Shown here one piece after another: positions 10,147-19,156 of a DNA stretch of 64,000 nucleotides. The stretch is taken from NCBI RefSeq assembly GCF_001650345.1, contig NZ_LVHF01000028.1:248001-312000 (forward strand), given 5' to 3'. How positions within the stretch are numbered: the first letter of the stretch is position 1; each line of letters starts with the position of its first letter. Under the pieces are notes generated by a model that was not told where the DNA came from, did not search any database, and saw nothing but the letters and a program-made list of their open reading frames with translations. The DNA is from Photobacterium jeanii. Its GTDB lineage: Bacteria; Pseudomonadota; Gammaproteobacteria; Enterobacterales; Vibrionaceae. A program made the position numbers and the translations under genes.

Positions 10147-13100
10147 ATGGCGTTTACGCGTAACGGTATCGGTCAAAAACTTTTGTGGGCCTTCTCTGCA
10201 ATGGCCGGTTTGATGATCATTGCAGTAGTGATTGGTGTAACGGGATTTTCCTTTGTTGCTAAAACGGAGCGTACCGTGATTAACACGGCGGTACCGTCAT
10301 TGGTTGAGGCGCGTCAGCTCTCCGATCTCAGCACTCGTATCATTTTTACAGCTCAAGTATTGGCTAAGGCAAAAGATGAAGATGAACGCTTGCGCCAAGG
10401 TCGCGCTTTGACTGTTCACATCGAAGCCCTCAAACAAAGCTTGAATGCGTTGGAGCGTTATTCGTTCGATGAGTCTTTGATGCAACAGCTCAATGGTAAT
10501 ACCAAGCGTATTGTCGAAAATCTCGCCATGCTGGGTTTGCTGGTTGGACGCCAGATTGAGTTACAAGGCATCGTTGATGACATCAGCAAAGAAATGAGCC
10601 ACGCCACCGTTCAAATCGACTCCCTTTCTAAATCGCAAGTTTCTAATGCCAATACGATTGCGGTTGCCAATATCTCCCGTATTTATGATTTGATTGCCAA
10701 ACAACGTACCGATGATGTTTATCAAGCCTTGGATAGCTTGGTAGAAGTCGATATGGACTTAACTGAGCGTTTGTTCGAGCTGCGCTTTTTATCACTGCAA
10801 GTGATCAATATGCTCGATGATTCGATGCGTATTACTGACCCTGCTAAGTTGGCACAATTGCAAAAACGTTTTAATCACGCGCGTAAAGTGATTCAAAACC
10901 GTGTTAAGTCAGTAGAAGATCCAAGCCGCTCAGTACAACTGGTCAAGTTGGCAAAGACCTTGTCGGAAGGCGATACCTTATTCGAAAACCTTGGTTTGTT
11001 GCTGACAGCCAAACAAGATGTTGAGCGTTTAGCACAGCAAAACTTGACCATGTTCCAGCAAATGAACACCACGGTTGACCGTATTATTCAGGTCGCAAAC
11101 CAAAATACCACTCAAGCGGTAACCACGGTTGATCACACCCTGACCATTGCACGAAATACCCTGATTGGTATTTCAGCGATAGGCATGTTGGCGCTGATCT
11201 TGATTATGTGGCGTTTCGTTTATGCAAAAATGCTGCGTCGTATTAATGAATACAGCCAAGCTTTGATGTCGCTAGCGCGTGGTGACTTGGAAATTAACCT
11301 TACGGTGCAAGGCCAAGATGAATTGGCTGAAATGGGGCGCGCCATTATGGTTGCTCGCGATACTGCCTATGAACGTCACCGCTTGGCGCAGGTAGAATCT
11401 AAGATCCGTTTTGAGTTGCAACAACACAAAACTAGCCTTGAGCGTTTGGTTGCTAAACGTACCAGCGAGTTAGAAAAAGCGAACGTTAAATTAAACCAAG
11501 AAGTGAAAAATCACGCTAAAGCTCGAGTGGAAGCAGAGAAAGCAAACCGCGCAAAATCGGCCTTCTTGGCAACCATGAGCCATGAAATTCGCACACCGAT
11601 GAACGGGGTGTTAGGTACAGCTTCGCTACTGGCGGATACAGGCTTGAGCGATCAGCAAACTAAGTACCTTGAAGTGATTAACCGAAGCGGTGAAAACTTA
11701 CTCGATATTCTTAATGACGTGCTGGATTATTCAAAAATCGAAGCAGGTCATCTTGATATTCGTTCGGCTGAATTCTCATTGTCGGAATTACTGTCAGATG
11801 TAAACAACCTGCTGGAAAGCCGAGCGGTGATGAAACACATTCGCTTGGTGACTCACGTCGAAAACAATATTCATGATCATTGGATTGGCGATGCAACACG
11901 TATTCGTCAAGTGTTGGTGAACTTGGTGGCCAATGCGATCAAGTTCACTCATCAAGGACAGATACGCATTTCAGTCGGTATCAATCCAGATATGTCTGAT
12001 GAGCTGCAATTCCAAGTGCAGGACTCTGGCGTGGGCATTGCTCCGCAAGAGCAGGAAGGCTTGTTTACTGCTTTTCATCAAGCCGAAGATGGTCGTAAGA
12101 CTTTAGGCGGCACAGGGCTTGGTTTGGCTATTAGTAAGCGTATTGTTGAAGCCATGCACGGTGAAATTGGGGTTGAATCGACTTTGAATGTGGGCAGCTG
12201 CTTCTGGTTCTCAATCCCGCTTGAAGAAGGTGAAACTCAACAAAAAGAAGTGGTTGAGTTTGCTTGTGTACAACCTGCTCATATTTTGCTGGTGGAAGAT
12301 AACCCGGTTAACCGTATGGTGGCAGAGGGCTTCTTGAGCCGTTTAGGTCATAGCGTGGTTTCGGCAGAGGATGGTGAAAGTGCGTTGGCGTGTTATCAGC
12401 AGCAAGCATTTGATCTGGTGTTCCTCGATATCAACTTACCGGATACCGACGGTGTTACCTTGCTGAAAGAGTTACGCAAGTTTGAACAGCATATCGGGCG
12501 TCAAGCTGCGCCTATGGTGGCGTTTTCTGCTCATGTATTCCGTGAAGACGTAACCATGTACCTCGCGGCAGGCTTTGCTGGTTTCCTTGCTAAGCCGCTA
12601 GTCGAAATTGAATTGCGTGATGTATTACAGCAAATTCTGTTAGGGACAGATCGTGTTCTTGAGAACAATCTTATTGAGCATCCTACATCGTCCCAGCTGC
12701 AATCGCAGCCGCAAGAGACAGCGCTAAGCCGTGCGCCATTGCAGTTAGTCAACCCAATAGCGAACCCAGCAACTAGCCAAGCATTACATAATGATATTCA
12801 GCTGCAAGAGGAAGCGAATTCAATGACAGATCAAATGCCAGACCAAACTAATGATGAATTCGATCTTGAGCAAGTGAGCTTATTAGATGAGAAAGTCTTA
12901 GGGAGCGATTTAAAAGTATTGGGTGAAGCGCAAGTGAAACGCTTGATCCATTTGTTTACTGACTCATCGGCAGAAACATTACAAAAACTGGGAGAGGCTG
13001 TGTCAGCATCAGATTATCCTGCTGTTGCTAGTCACGCTCATAATCTCAAGGGGGCTGCTGGCACTATGGGTCTGATGCGTTTGCATCGTCATTGTTTAGC

Positions 13101-13212
13101 ATTTGAAAAACAAGGTAAGGCGAGCACGCTGGAAAGCGTGGACTTTTCTGAGTTAGAACAGACATACCAAACTTCTATTGAAATGCTAAAAGCGCAGTTT
13201 GCACCTGAGTAA
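10147..13212 (+). CDS. torS: TorS hybrid sensor histidine kinase
   Basis: An inner-membrane tripartite phosphorelay kinase that responds to TMAO through TorT. Domains in order, numbered from the ATG at 10147: N-terminal TM (~12-35), long helical periplasmic sensor, second TM (~340-360), HAMP, coiled coil, HisKA with phospho-accepting His479 in [10 protein letters not shown], HATPase with DSGVGIAP and [10 protein letters not shown], receiver with phospho-acceptor Asp761 (FLDINLPD), and C-terminal Hpt with His965 in HNLKGAAG. At 1021 residues it is longer than E. coli TorS (914); much of the excess is a Gln/Pro/Asn-rich linker between the receiver and Hpt domains. A GTG at 10135 is an alternative start. 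The response regulator torR and the torCA reductase genes are not in the window. Confidence 0.93.
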   Translation: MAFTRNGIGQKLLWAFSAMAGLMIIAVVIGVTGFSFVAKTERTVINTAVPSLVEARQLSDLSTRIIFTAQVLAKAKDEDERLRQGRALTVHIEALKQSLNALERYSFDESLMQQLNGNTKRIVENLAMLGLLVGRQIELQGIVDDISKEMSHATVQIDSLSKSQVSNANTIAVANISRIYDLIAKQRTDDVYQALDSLVEVDMDLTERLFELRFLSLQVINMLDDSMRITDPAKLAQLQKRFNHARKVIQNRVKSVEDPSRSVQLVKLAKTLSEGDTLFENLGLLLTAKQDVERLAQQNLTMFQQMNTTVDRIIQVANQNTTQAVTTVDHTLTIARNTLIGISAIGMLALILIMWRFVYAKMLRRINEYSQALMSLARGDLEINLTVQGQDELAEMGRAIMVARDTAYERHRLAQVESKIRFELQQHKTSLERLVAKRTSELEKANVKLNQEVKNHAKARVEAEKANRAKSAFLATMSHEIRTPMNGVLGTASLLADTGLSDQQTKYLEVINRSGENLLDILNDVLDYSKIEAGHLDIRSAEFSLSELLSDVNNLLESRAVMKHIRLVTHVENNIHDHWIGDATRIRQVLVNLVANAIKFTHQGQIRISVGINPDMSDELQFQVQDSGVGIAPQEQEGLFTAFHQAEDGRKTLGGTGLGLAISKRIVEAMHGEIGVESTLNVGSCFWFSIPLEEGETQQKEVVEFACVQPAHILLVEDNPVNRMVAEGFLSRLGHSVVSAEDGESALACYQQQAFDLVFLDINLPDTDGVTLLKELRKFEQHIGRQAAPMVAFSAHVFREDVTMYLAAGFAGFLAKPLVEIELRDVLQQILLGTDRVLENNLIEHPTSSQLQSQPQETALSRAPLQLVNPIANPATSQALHNDIQLQEEANSMTDQMPDQTNDEFDLEQVSLLDEKVLGSDLKVLGEAQVKRLIHLFTDSSAETLQKLGEAVSASDYPAVASHAHNLKGAAGTMGLMRLHRHCLAFEKQGKASTLESVDFSELEQTYQTSIEMLKAQFAPE

Positions 13213-13282
13213 TCAAATGATGGTGTAGTGAGTCCGTTACTTTGCTGTTTTAAATAGAAAACATTGTTATCGATATACCTGT

Positions 13283-13317
13283 AAGGGCTGGATTTAGCGA
13301 TCCAGCCCTTATTTTTA
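13283..13317 (+). terminator. torS terminator
   Basis: Perfect 11-bp stem AAGGGCTGGAT / ATCCAGCCCTT with loop TTAGCG, followed by ATTTTTATT. Confidence 0.9.
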
Positions 13318-13522
13318 TTATTCTGTTGATTGAGTTGTCAGTGGCGTGATCTATTGAACAAAAAAGATACAGCCAGATGGTTACACTGCAAAAGAAATAA
13401 AAATCAGATAAAAGCTATAAATAATCGATTATTTCATGTAAGGTGAATAAATATTCAAACTTGGCGGGTGCTATTTCACAAATGAACTCAGATAGCAGCT
13501 GCATCCATCATGGAGAGATACG

Positions 13523-14995
13523 ATGAAAAAGATGTCTGTTACTTTACTGTCTGCGGCAATATTATCGGCTATAAGCATGGGCGCGAATGCGTGTACTGGC
13601 TTGATCGTGGGTAAAAATGCCACCACGGATGGCAGTATTATCATTGCGCGTAATGAAGACTTTGGTATCAACAACTGGAATAAGCATTTAGCTTACCGTC
13701 CAGCGCAAAACAATGAAGCGGGCGACTGGAAACTAGGTAACGGCTTAGTTGTGCCTATGCCTAAACAATTTTATGCCTACTCTGCGATCCCGGATTGGGA
13801 TGCCAATACTGTCGATAGCCAAGGCAAATACTACGAAGAACGTGGTATTAACGAATTTAACGTTGCGGTATCAGCAACGACCAGCGCAGAAGTTAATGAC
13901 AAAGCGAAGGAAGTCGATCCGCTAGTTAAAGCAGGGGTCATTGAAGCTGTGATCCCAACACTAATTTTGCCGCAAGTGAAAACGGCAAAAGAAGGGGTGA
14001 CGTTGCTTGGTCAATACATTGAGCAATACGGCGCAGGGGAAGGCAATAGCTTATACATTGCTGACGTTAACGAAGCTTGGTTGTTCGAGATTGGTTCTGG
14101 TCACCACTGGATTGCAGTAAAAGTGCCGGATGATAGCTACGCCATGATTGCGAACGGTTTGCGTGTTCACGGTGTTGATTTAGACAGCAAAGACGTTATG
14201 CACTCAAAAGGTTTGTTTGAGTTTGTTAAACAGCATCAATTGCTAGAAAAGCCAAATGCGAAGTCGTTTAACTTTGCGAAAGCTTTTGGTGTGGTTGGTG
14301 ATGTATACAACATTGACCGCGAGTGGTTAGGTCAAGATATGTTGTCAGCTTCTAAGAAACAGGCAACCCGTCAGGAGCAATATCCACTGTTCTTAAAACC
14401 TGATCAAAAAGTGTCAGTGAAAGATGTGGCGAACGTGCTAGGTGCGACTTACAAAGGCACGCAACTAGAGAAAAACGGTGAACGCCCAATGCGTGTTGAG
14501 CGCCAGCTGGAATCTCACATTATCCAACTTCGTCCAGAAATGCCTACTGAGCTTCAAGGCTTGATTTGGCAAAGCTTTGGTGTGTTATCTGAGTCGGTAT
14601 TAGTACCGCTATACACGAGCTTACAAGAGTTTCCTATCGAGTACCAAACAGGTAGTGATACTTACACCGACCAATCTGCTTACTGGCAATTCCGTAGCTT
14701 AACTGCGCTAGCAACTGCGGATCAGGAAAAATACTTACCTATGCTAAAAGCGACATGGGATAAAGAAGAAACCAAACTTTATCAGCAAGTCAGCAGCCTA
14801 GATATGACCTTGAAGTCATTGTACAAGTCAGATAAACAAGCGGCGCTAAATATGGCGTCTGATTACTCTTACGGTCAATTGCAGCGTACGCTGTCGATGG
14901 CAACTGAGATCCGCTACAAAATGATGACGGATTTAACTAAGAGTACTGAGAAAAAATACAGTGAAGAAGAGTTCGAAAAAATCATGAACCTCTAA
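13523..14995 (+). CDS. Secreted C69/U34-family dipeptidase (Ntn hydrolase)
   Basis: 490 residues. The signal peptide runs to Ala23, and the predicted mature N-terminus is Cys24 (NAC-TGLIVGKNATTDGS), the position of the N-terminal nucleophile in peptidase family C69. The following RNEDFG stretch is the other hallmark. These enzymes cleave dipeptides or similar small peptides. The cleavage context (ANAC) is not a good lipobox, so I read it as signal peptidase I cleavage that exposes the nucleophile rather than as a lipoprotein. The start is supported by GGAGAG 6-8 bases upstream. A single gene with its own terminator; the ecotin gene follows. The family is clear; the substrate is unknown. Confidence 0.85.
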   Translation: MKKMSVTLLSAAILSAISMGANACTGLIVGKNATTDGSIIIARNEDFGINNWNKHLAYRPAQNNEAGDWKLGNGLVVPMPKQFYAYSAIPDWDANTVDSQGKYYEERGINEFNVAVSATTSAEVNDKAKEVDPLVKAGVIEAVIPTLILPQVKTAKEGVTLLGQYIEQYGAGEGNSLYIADVNEAWLFEIGSGHHWIAVKVPDDSYAMIANGLRVHGVDLDSKDVMHSKGLFEFVKQHQLLEKPNAKSFNFAKAFGVVGDVYNIDREWLGQDMLSASKKQATRQEQYPLFLKPDQKVSVKDVANVLGATYKGTQLEKNGERPMRVERQLESHIIQLRPEMPTELQGLIWQSFGVLSESVLVPLYTSLQEFPIEYQTGSDTYTDQSAYWQFRSLTALATADQEKYLPMLKATWDKEETKLYQQVSSLDMTLKSLYKSDKQAALNMASDYSYGQLQRTLSMATEIRYKMMTDLTKSTEKKYSEEEFEKIMNL

Positions 14996-15082
14996 GATGA
15001 GGTTGTGATTACTGGCTAGTTGCTGATGGTGTGAAACCTTGATGCACCAAGCTCAGTAATTTTTGGTTGAACTTTATATGGC

Positions 15083-15129
15083 AAGCCTCTGCACTTAGTT
15101 GTGTGGAGGCTTACTTTTATTTGCTTAAA
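15083..15129 (+). terminator. Terminator of the C69 peptidase gene
   Basis: 12-bp stem AAGCCTCTGCAC / GTGTGGAGGCTT (two G-T pairs) with loop TTAGTT, followed by ACTTTTATTT. Confidence 0.8.
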
Positions 15130-15232
15130 ATGTGCATAGCTGCCGTCTTTTTGGCGTTATTGATGTTAGCTGTCAATATGTTGTGGTAGGCTGCGCGTCA
15201 GAATATACGCTCAACAGATAAGTGAAATTGAG

Positions 15233-15730
15233 ATGAAAAAATTATCGACATTTGCAGTAATTACAGCTCTAATGCTAAGTGGTTGTGCTGCGAACCAAGA
15301 TGTACAACAAGCAGATAAAACGGATCACATTGCGAAAGTGCGTGCTGAGCTAAAAGCTTATCCGCCAGCAACAGAAGGCATGCAGCGTCATGTGTTCATT
15401 CTCGATAAGTTAGAAAACGAGAGAGAGCGTTTAGTTGAGGTTGTGATCAGCAAAACCATGAAGCTTGATTGTAATCACTACATGTTGCCCGATGCACTAG
15501 AGCAAGAAGATGTGAAAGGCTGGGGTTACCCATTCTACCGCTACGATGCCAACATTGAGTACATGGTTGGTACGCTAATGGCTTGCCCTGAAGATAAGCC
15601 AGATGTAGAAAAAACGGTGCGCGCACCGCGTCGTGAACTGTACCGCTACAACAGCAAGTTACCATTAGTGATTTATGCACCAGAAAACTTGGATGTGTCG
15701 TACCGCTTATGGCAGCCAAGCGCTAAATAA
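15233..15730 (+). CDS. eco: Ecotin-like serine protease inhibitor, lipoprotein form
   Basis: 165 residues. Ecotin is a periplasmic dimeric inhibitor of chymotrypsin-fold serine proteases. The core is easily matched: AYPPATEGMQRHV, LDCNHYMLPD, GWGYPFYRYD, LMACPED, RYNSKLPLVIYAPENLDVSYRLW. The two cysteines of the family disulfide are Cys80 and Cys118. By alignment the reactive-site P1 residue is Leu115 (GT-L-M-AC), where E. coli ecotin has Met. Unlike the classic secreted protein, the N-terminus has a lipobox LSGC with Cys18, so it should be anchored to a membrane. Residue Asn21 (+3/+4 region) and Ala at +2 suggest outer-membrane sorting. It follows the C69 peptidase gene but has a terminator before it. 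Confidence 0.88.
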   Translation: MKKLSTFAVITALMLSGCAANQDVQQADKTDHIAKVRAELKAYPPATEGMQRHVFILDKLENERERLVEVVISKTMKLDCNHYMLPDALEQEDVKGWGYPFYRYDANIEYMVGTLMACPEDKPDVEKTVRAPRRELYRYNSKLPLVIYAPENLDVSYRLWQPSAK

Positions 15731-15893
15731 TCATTTATCAAAACAATTAAGTTTCTTTAAATCATGCAGTTGCTGCGCTGATGTTTTTAGCCAGCAACTG
15801 ATGCTGACGACGTTATTAACTATTCTGCACTTTTCATTTCGTACTTCTTATTCAGTACTTTTTCAACCATTGGCTCATGCTTGAGGCTAAGTC

Positions 15894-16805
15894 TTAATCC
15901 AGCGCCTGAATGATGCCGCTCTCGTTTTCAAGCCAGTCCATAAAGGCGATAAATTTAGGTCTTTGTTCACCGCCCGGTAAACAAACTATATCGTAGCCAA
16001 GCCCTGTCGGTTGGGCGGGAAATGGGCTCACCAGTTCGCCTGATGCTAGCCAATGCGTCACCAGACTTTCTCTTGCGATTGCTACGCCTAATCCATTCTT
16101 CGCTGCGGTATGAGCAAAGTCGTAGGTATTGAAATCATAGTATTTATGGTGTGGGTCGATTTTGCAGTTGCGTAATTCAGGCGCCATTTGATCTAGCCAA
16201 TGCTGCCACGCGGTTTTCTCGCCAGCATGCAGGAAATTCACCGTTGCAAGGTGCTTTATCCCATCAAAGAGATGATGTTGCTGGGCATATTCGTGCGTAC
16301 AGACAGGCAAAACACGTTCGTTGATGATCCGCTTATGATAATAATTCGGATAATGGTCTTTACCGTAGAAAATGGCCAAATCGATTGGCTCATAATCAAA
16401 AGGTTTAGCGCTAGGGTGGGCGATAAGTTTAACGTTAAGGTTAGGGTAGCGAGCTTGAAAGGAACTTAACCTTGGCAGCAGCATACAAGTGGCGATGGAT
16501 GGACTTGCTGCAATATAAATTTCGCCGCTGAGTTCATTCGAGCTAATTTGCTCCACTTCACTAAACAGGGCGTCAAAGGTGCGGTTTGAAACCGCCAACA
16601 ACTTCTTTCCTTCCTCCGTTAATTCTATGTGTCTTACCCGTCGAATAAATAACTGAAACCCCAACTCTTTTTCTAACGCCCGAATACGATGGCTAACGGC
16701 ACTGTTGGTTAGTGCAAGTTGCTCAGCGGTTTCTTTAAAGCTCAGAACGCGCGCAGCAATATTGAAGGTATGCAGGTTGGTTAACATTCGATGGTGTTTG
16801 TTCAT
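15894..16805 (-). CDS. LysR-family transcriptional regulator (DsdC/GcvA-like)
   Basis: 303 residues: an N-terminal winged helix-turn-helix (FKETAEQLALTNSAVSHRIRALEKELG, ~residues 23-50) and a C-terminal effector domain with LSGEIYIAASPSIA and YPNLNVKLI. The whole is closest to the DsdC/GcvA branch. It is divergent from the GH4/chbG/EIICB operon with a 120-bp shared region that contains a perfect T-N11-A dyad, so I infer that it controls that operon and itself. The inducer is unknown. The family call is sure; the target is an inference. Confidence 0.88.
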   Translation of the reverse strand: MNKHHRMLTNLHTFNIAARVLSFKETAEQLALTNSAVSHRIRALEKELGFQLFIRRVRHIELTEEGKKLLAVSNRTFDALFSEVEQISSNELSGEIYIAASPSIATCMLLPRLSSFQARYPNLNVKLIAHPSAKPFDYEPIDLAIFYGKDHYPNYYHKRIINERVLPVCTHEYAQQHHLFDGIKHLATVNFLHAGEKTAWQHWLDQMAPELRNCKIDPHHKYYDFNTYDFAHTAAKNGLGVAIARESLVTHWLASGELVSPFPAQPTGLGYDIVCLPGGEQRPKFIAFMDWLENESGIIQALD

Positions 16806-16826
16806 AGCCTGAAAATTACCTTATAG

Positions 16827-16841
16827 GTGAAATTGATTCAC
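16827..16841. promoter_or_regulatory. LysR-type T-N11-A box
   Basis: Perfect dyad GTGAA-N5-TTCAC containing the LysR-family signature T-N11-A, 21 bases upstream of the lysR start codon in the divergent region. Confidence 0.5.
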
Positions 16842-16844
16842 TTA

Positions 16845-16891
16845 TTGTCGCACTTTATTCGTTTGTCGCAATCAATAAATCTCGTTTTAAT
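16845..16891 (+). promoter_or_regulatory. Promoter of the GH4-chbG-PTS operon, with direct repeat
   Basis: TTGTCGCA occurs twice (16845-16852 and 16863-16870), 18 bases apart. The second copy supplies a -35-like TTGTCG, followed after 17 bases by TTTAAT (16886-16891) as -10. The start codon is 35 bases further on. Confidence 0.45.
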
Positions 16892-16925
16892 AGGCGCAAG
16901 GATAAAGGCGTTGAGGATTAGGTAA

Positions 16926-18269
16926 ATGAAGAAAACGGCATTAAAAGTGACAGTGATTGGTGCGGGTTCAAGTTATACCCCTGAGCTGATAGAAGGTCTT
17001 TTGCAACGTAAAAATACGCTACCAATAAATGAGTTATGGCTAGTTGATATTGAAGAAGGTTGGGAAAAAGCCACCATAATTGCGGGTTTGACCGAACGGA
17101 TGATTGCCAAAATTGGCGCTAATATCAAAGTGACATTAACGCAAAATCGTCAAGCTGCTTTAGCGGGTGCAGACTTTGTCTGTTCCCAGTTTCGGGCTGG
17201 TGGTTTAGAGAGTCGAATTCGCGATGAGCAAATTTCACTCAAGTATAAAATGATAGGCCAAGAAACCAATGGCTTAGGTGGTTTTGCCAATGCTTGCCGT
17301 ACTATCCCTGTGGCGTTGGAGATCTGCCGCGAGATGGAAGCGCTATGTCCTGATGCGTGGCTGCTTAATTTCACTAATCCGTCCGGTATGGTGACAGAAG
17401 CGATTCTGAAACATACCAAAATTAACGCTGTGGGTCTGTGTAATGTGCCTGCTCATATGGAGAAAAGTGCAGCCAGTTTGCTACGTGAAACGCAAGGTGA
17501 AGCTTTTGATGAGCAGAAATTACTCACTCGCTTTGCAGGCTTAAACCACATGGTATGGATGTACAGCGCTCAGCTTAATGGTGAGGAGAAAGTGCCTTTT
17601 ATCATCAAGCAGCTAATGGCGGGAAATGACACCATGTCGCCACGAAATATCCCCGCATTTCAGTGGCCTGATTATGTACTTCGCAACTCAGGCATGATCC
17701 CTTGTGCTTATTTACGTTACTACTACATGACTCAGAATATGTATGAGTTAGAGATGAAAGAAGCGCAAGGTGAAGGGTGCCGTGGTGAAGTGGTTAAGGC
17801 TGTTGAAGCGCAGCTGTTTGAGCTTTACCGCGATCCCAATTTGGCGGAAAAGCCAAAACAGCTCGAGTTGCGTGGCGGGCAGTATTACTCCGAAGCGGCT
17901 TGTGAGCTGATGAATGCGATTTACAACGACAGTCGTGTTGTTATGCATGTGAATACGCGAAATTACGGTGCGATCCAAGGTTTACCAGATGATTGCGCGG
18001 TGGAGGTCAGTTCGATGATCACCAGTGCCGGACCTATCCCTTTGAGCGTGCCTGCGTTACCTGAACAAGTCTTGCGCTTAATCCAACTGATGAAGTCTTT
18101 TGAAACTCTGACGGTGAAAGCGGCAGTAGAAGGTAACTATGATACGGCGTTAGATGCGTTGGCTTTAAACCCGATAGTGACGACAGGCGATGTGCTCGAG
18201 CAGGCACTGCTAGAAACCATTCAACAAAATCGCGCCTTTATGCAGCAGTTTGCTCACCTTAACCAATAG
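16926..18269 (+). CDS. chbF: GH4 6-phospho-beta-glucosidase / diacetylchitobiose-6-phosphate hydrolase (ChbF/LicH type)
   Basis: 447 residues, close to E. coli ChbF (450). Family GH4 hydrolyses phosphorylated disaccharides by an NAD+- and metal-dependent redox mechanism. Visible hallmarks: the NAD-binding GAGSSYTPEL at the N-terminus, QFRAGG, GQETNGLGGFANACRTIPV, NFTNPSGMVTEA, the metal-ligand Cys in GLCNVP and the His in AGLNHM. The first gene of a three-gene operon with chbG and a PTS EIICB, which brings in the substrate as a 6-phosphate. ChbF and plant/cellulose-type LicH cannot be separated by eye; the neighbouring chbG favours chitobiose. Confidence 0.88.
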   Translation: MKKTALKVTVIGAGSSYTPELIEGLLQRKNTLPINELWLVDIEEGWEKATIIAGLTERMIAKIGANIKVTLTQNRQAALAGADFVCSQFRAGGLESRIRDEQISLKYKMIGQETNGLGGFANACRTIPVALEICREMEALCPDAWLLNFTNPSGMVTEAILKHTKINAVGLCNVPAHMEKSAASLLRETQGEAFDEQKLLTRFAGLNHMVWMYSAQLNGEEKVPFIIKQLMAGNDTMSPRNIPAFQWPDYVLRNSGMIPCAYLRYYYMTQNMYELEMKEAQGEGCRGEVVKAVEAQLFELYRDPNLAEKPKQLELRGGQYYSEAACELMNAIYNDSRVVMHVNTRNYGAIQGLPDDCAVEVSSMITSAGPIPLSVPALPEQVLRLIQLMKSFETLTVKAAVEGNYDTALDALALNPIVTTGDVLEQALLETIQQNRAFMQQFAHLNQ

Positions 18270-18333
18270 CTCGCTTGTGGCGTGGTTCTGAAAGTAATTT
18301 GAAATTCATGACAAGACAAATAGGAGAGTGATG

Positions 18334-19134
18334 ATGAAGTTGATCATCAATGCCGATGATTTCGGCTTAACCCCTAAAGTGAATCAAGCCATTACGGAAT
18401 GCATGGCATTTGGTTTGGTGAAAAGTACCACTTTGATGGTGAACCAACCGGGTACTCAAGATGCGATAGCCCGCATTAAACGAAGAGAAGTACCAGACGT
18501 TGGCTTGCATTTGAACCTTACGCTTGGCCGTCCTGTGTTAGCTGCACAGCAAGTACCATCATTGGTGAATTCTGAAGGTCAGTTTTACTCCCGTGCCCAG
18601 CTAACTGAGCGTTTAGACCAAGTTGATGTCGAGCAGGTTTATCAAGAATTGTCGGCACAATACCGTTGGGCAGAGCAGCAGGGAATTGCAATCAACCATC
18701 TCGATACCCATCACTTTGCTGCTGTACAGCCTAAATTGCGTGAGGCGTATATTGCGGTTGCCAATGAGGTGGGTTTGCCTTCAAGACGTATTGATATGGA
18801 GCTTGATGGGCAAGATGGACTCACCGTTATGACTCCTGATGCGTTCGATATGCACTTTTTTGATCGTGGTGTGAGCCATCCAGCTTTACAAGGTTTGCTG
18901 GCGGGCTATCGCTCGACATTAACCGAGGAGCAGGTGTTGGAAATTATGTGCCATCCGGGGCTAATGGATGACGAGCCACTAACGTCATTATCGAGTTACC
19001 GCGATATGCGCTTTCAAGAAACCCAGATCTTAACTTCACCACAACTTAGAGATTGGTTAGAAGAGCAACAAATTGAAGTGATGGGTTATCACGATTTTGC
19101 TCGCTATAAATCTGCGTCGAAAACGCCTTCATAA
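18334..19134 (+). CDS. chbG: ChbG/YdjC-family carbohydrate deacetylase
   Basis: Removes one acetyl group from N,N'-diacetylchitobiose-6-phosphate so that the GH4 enzyme can cleave it. Metal-ligand signatures are present: NADDFGL at the N-terminus, GLHLNLT, and DTHHF in mid-protein, with CHPG near the end. The length (267 residues) is somewhat above that of E. coli ChbG. AGGAG at 18322-18326 lies 7 bases before the ATG at 18334, so I chose it over the ATG at 18331 and the GTG at 18328. Second gene of the operon. Confidence 0.88.
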   Translation: MKLIINADDFGLTPKVNQAITECMAFGLVKSTTLMVNQPGTQDAIARIKRREVPDVGLHLNLTLGRPVLAAQQVPSLVNSEGQFYSRAQLTERLDQVDVEQVYQELSAQYRWAEQQGIAINHLDTHHFAAVQPKLREAYIAVANEVGLPSRRIDMELDGQDGLTVMTPDAFDMHFFDRGVSHPALQGLLAGYRSTLTEEQVLEIMCHPGLMDDEPLTSLSSYRDMRFQETQILTSPQLRDWLEEQQIEVMGYHDFARYKSASKTPS

Positions 19135-19156
19135 ATTAATAAAGAGAAAATAAGCC

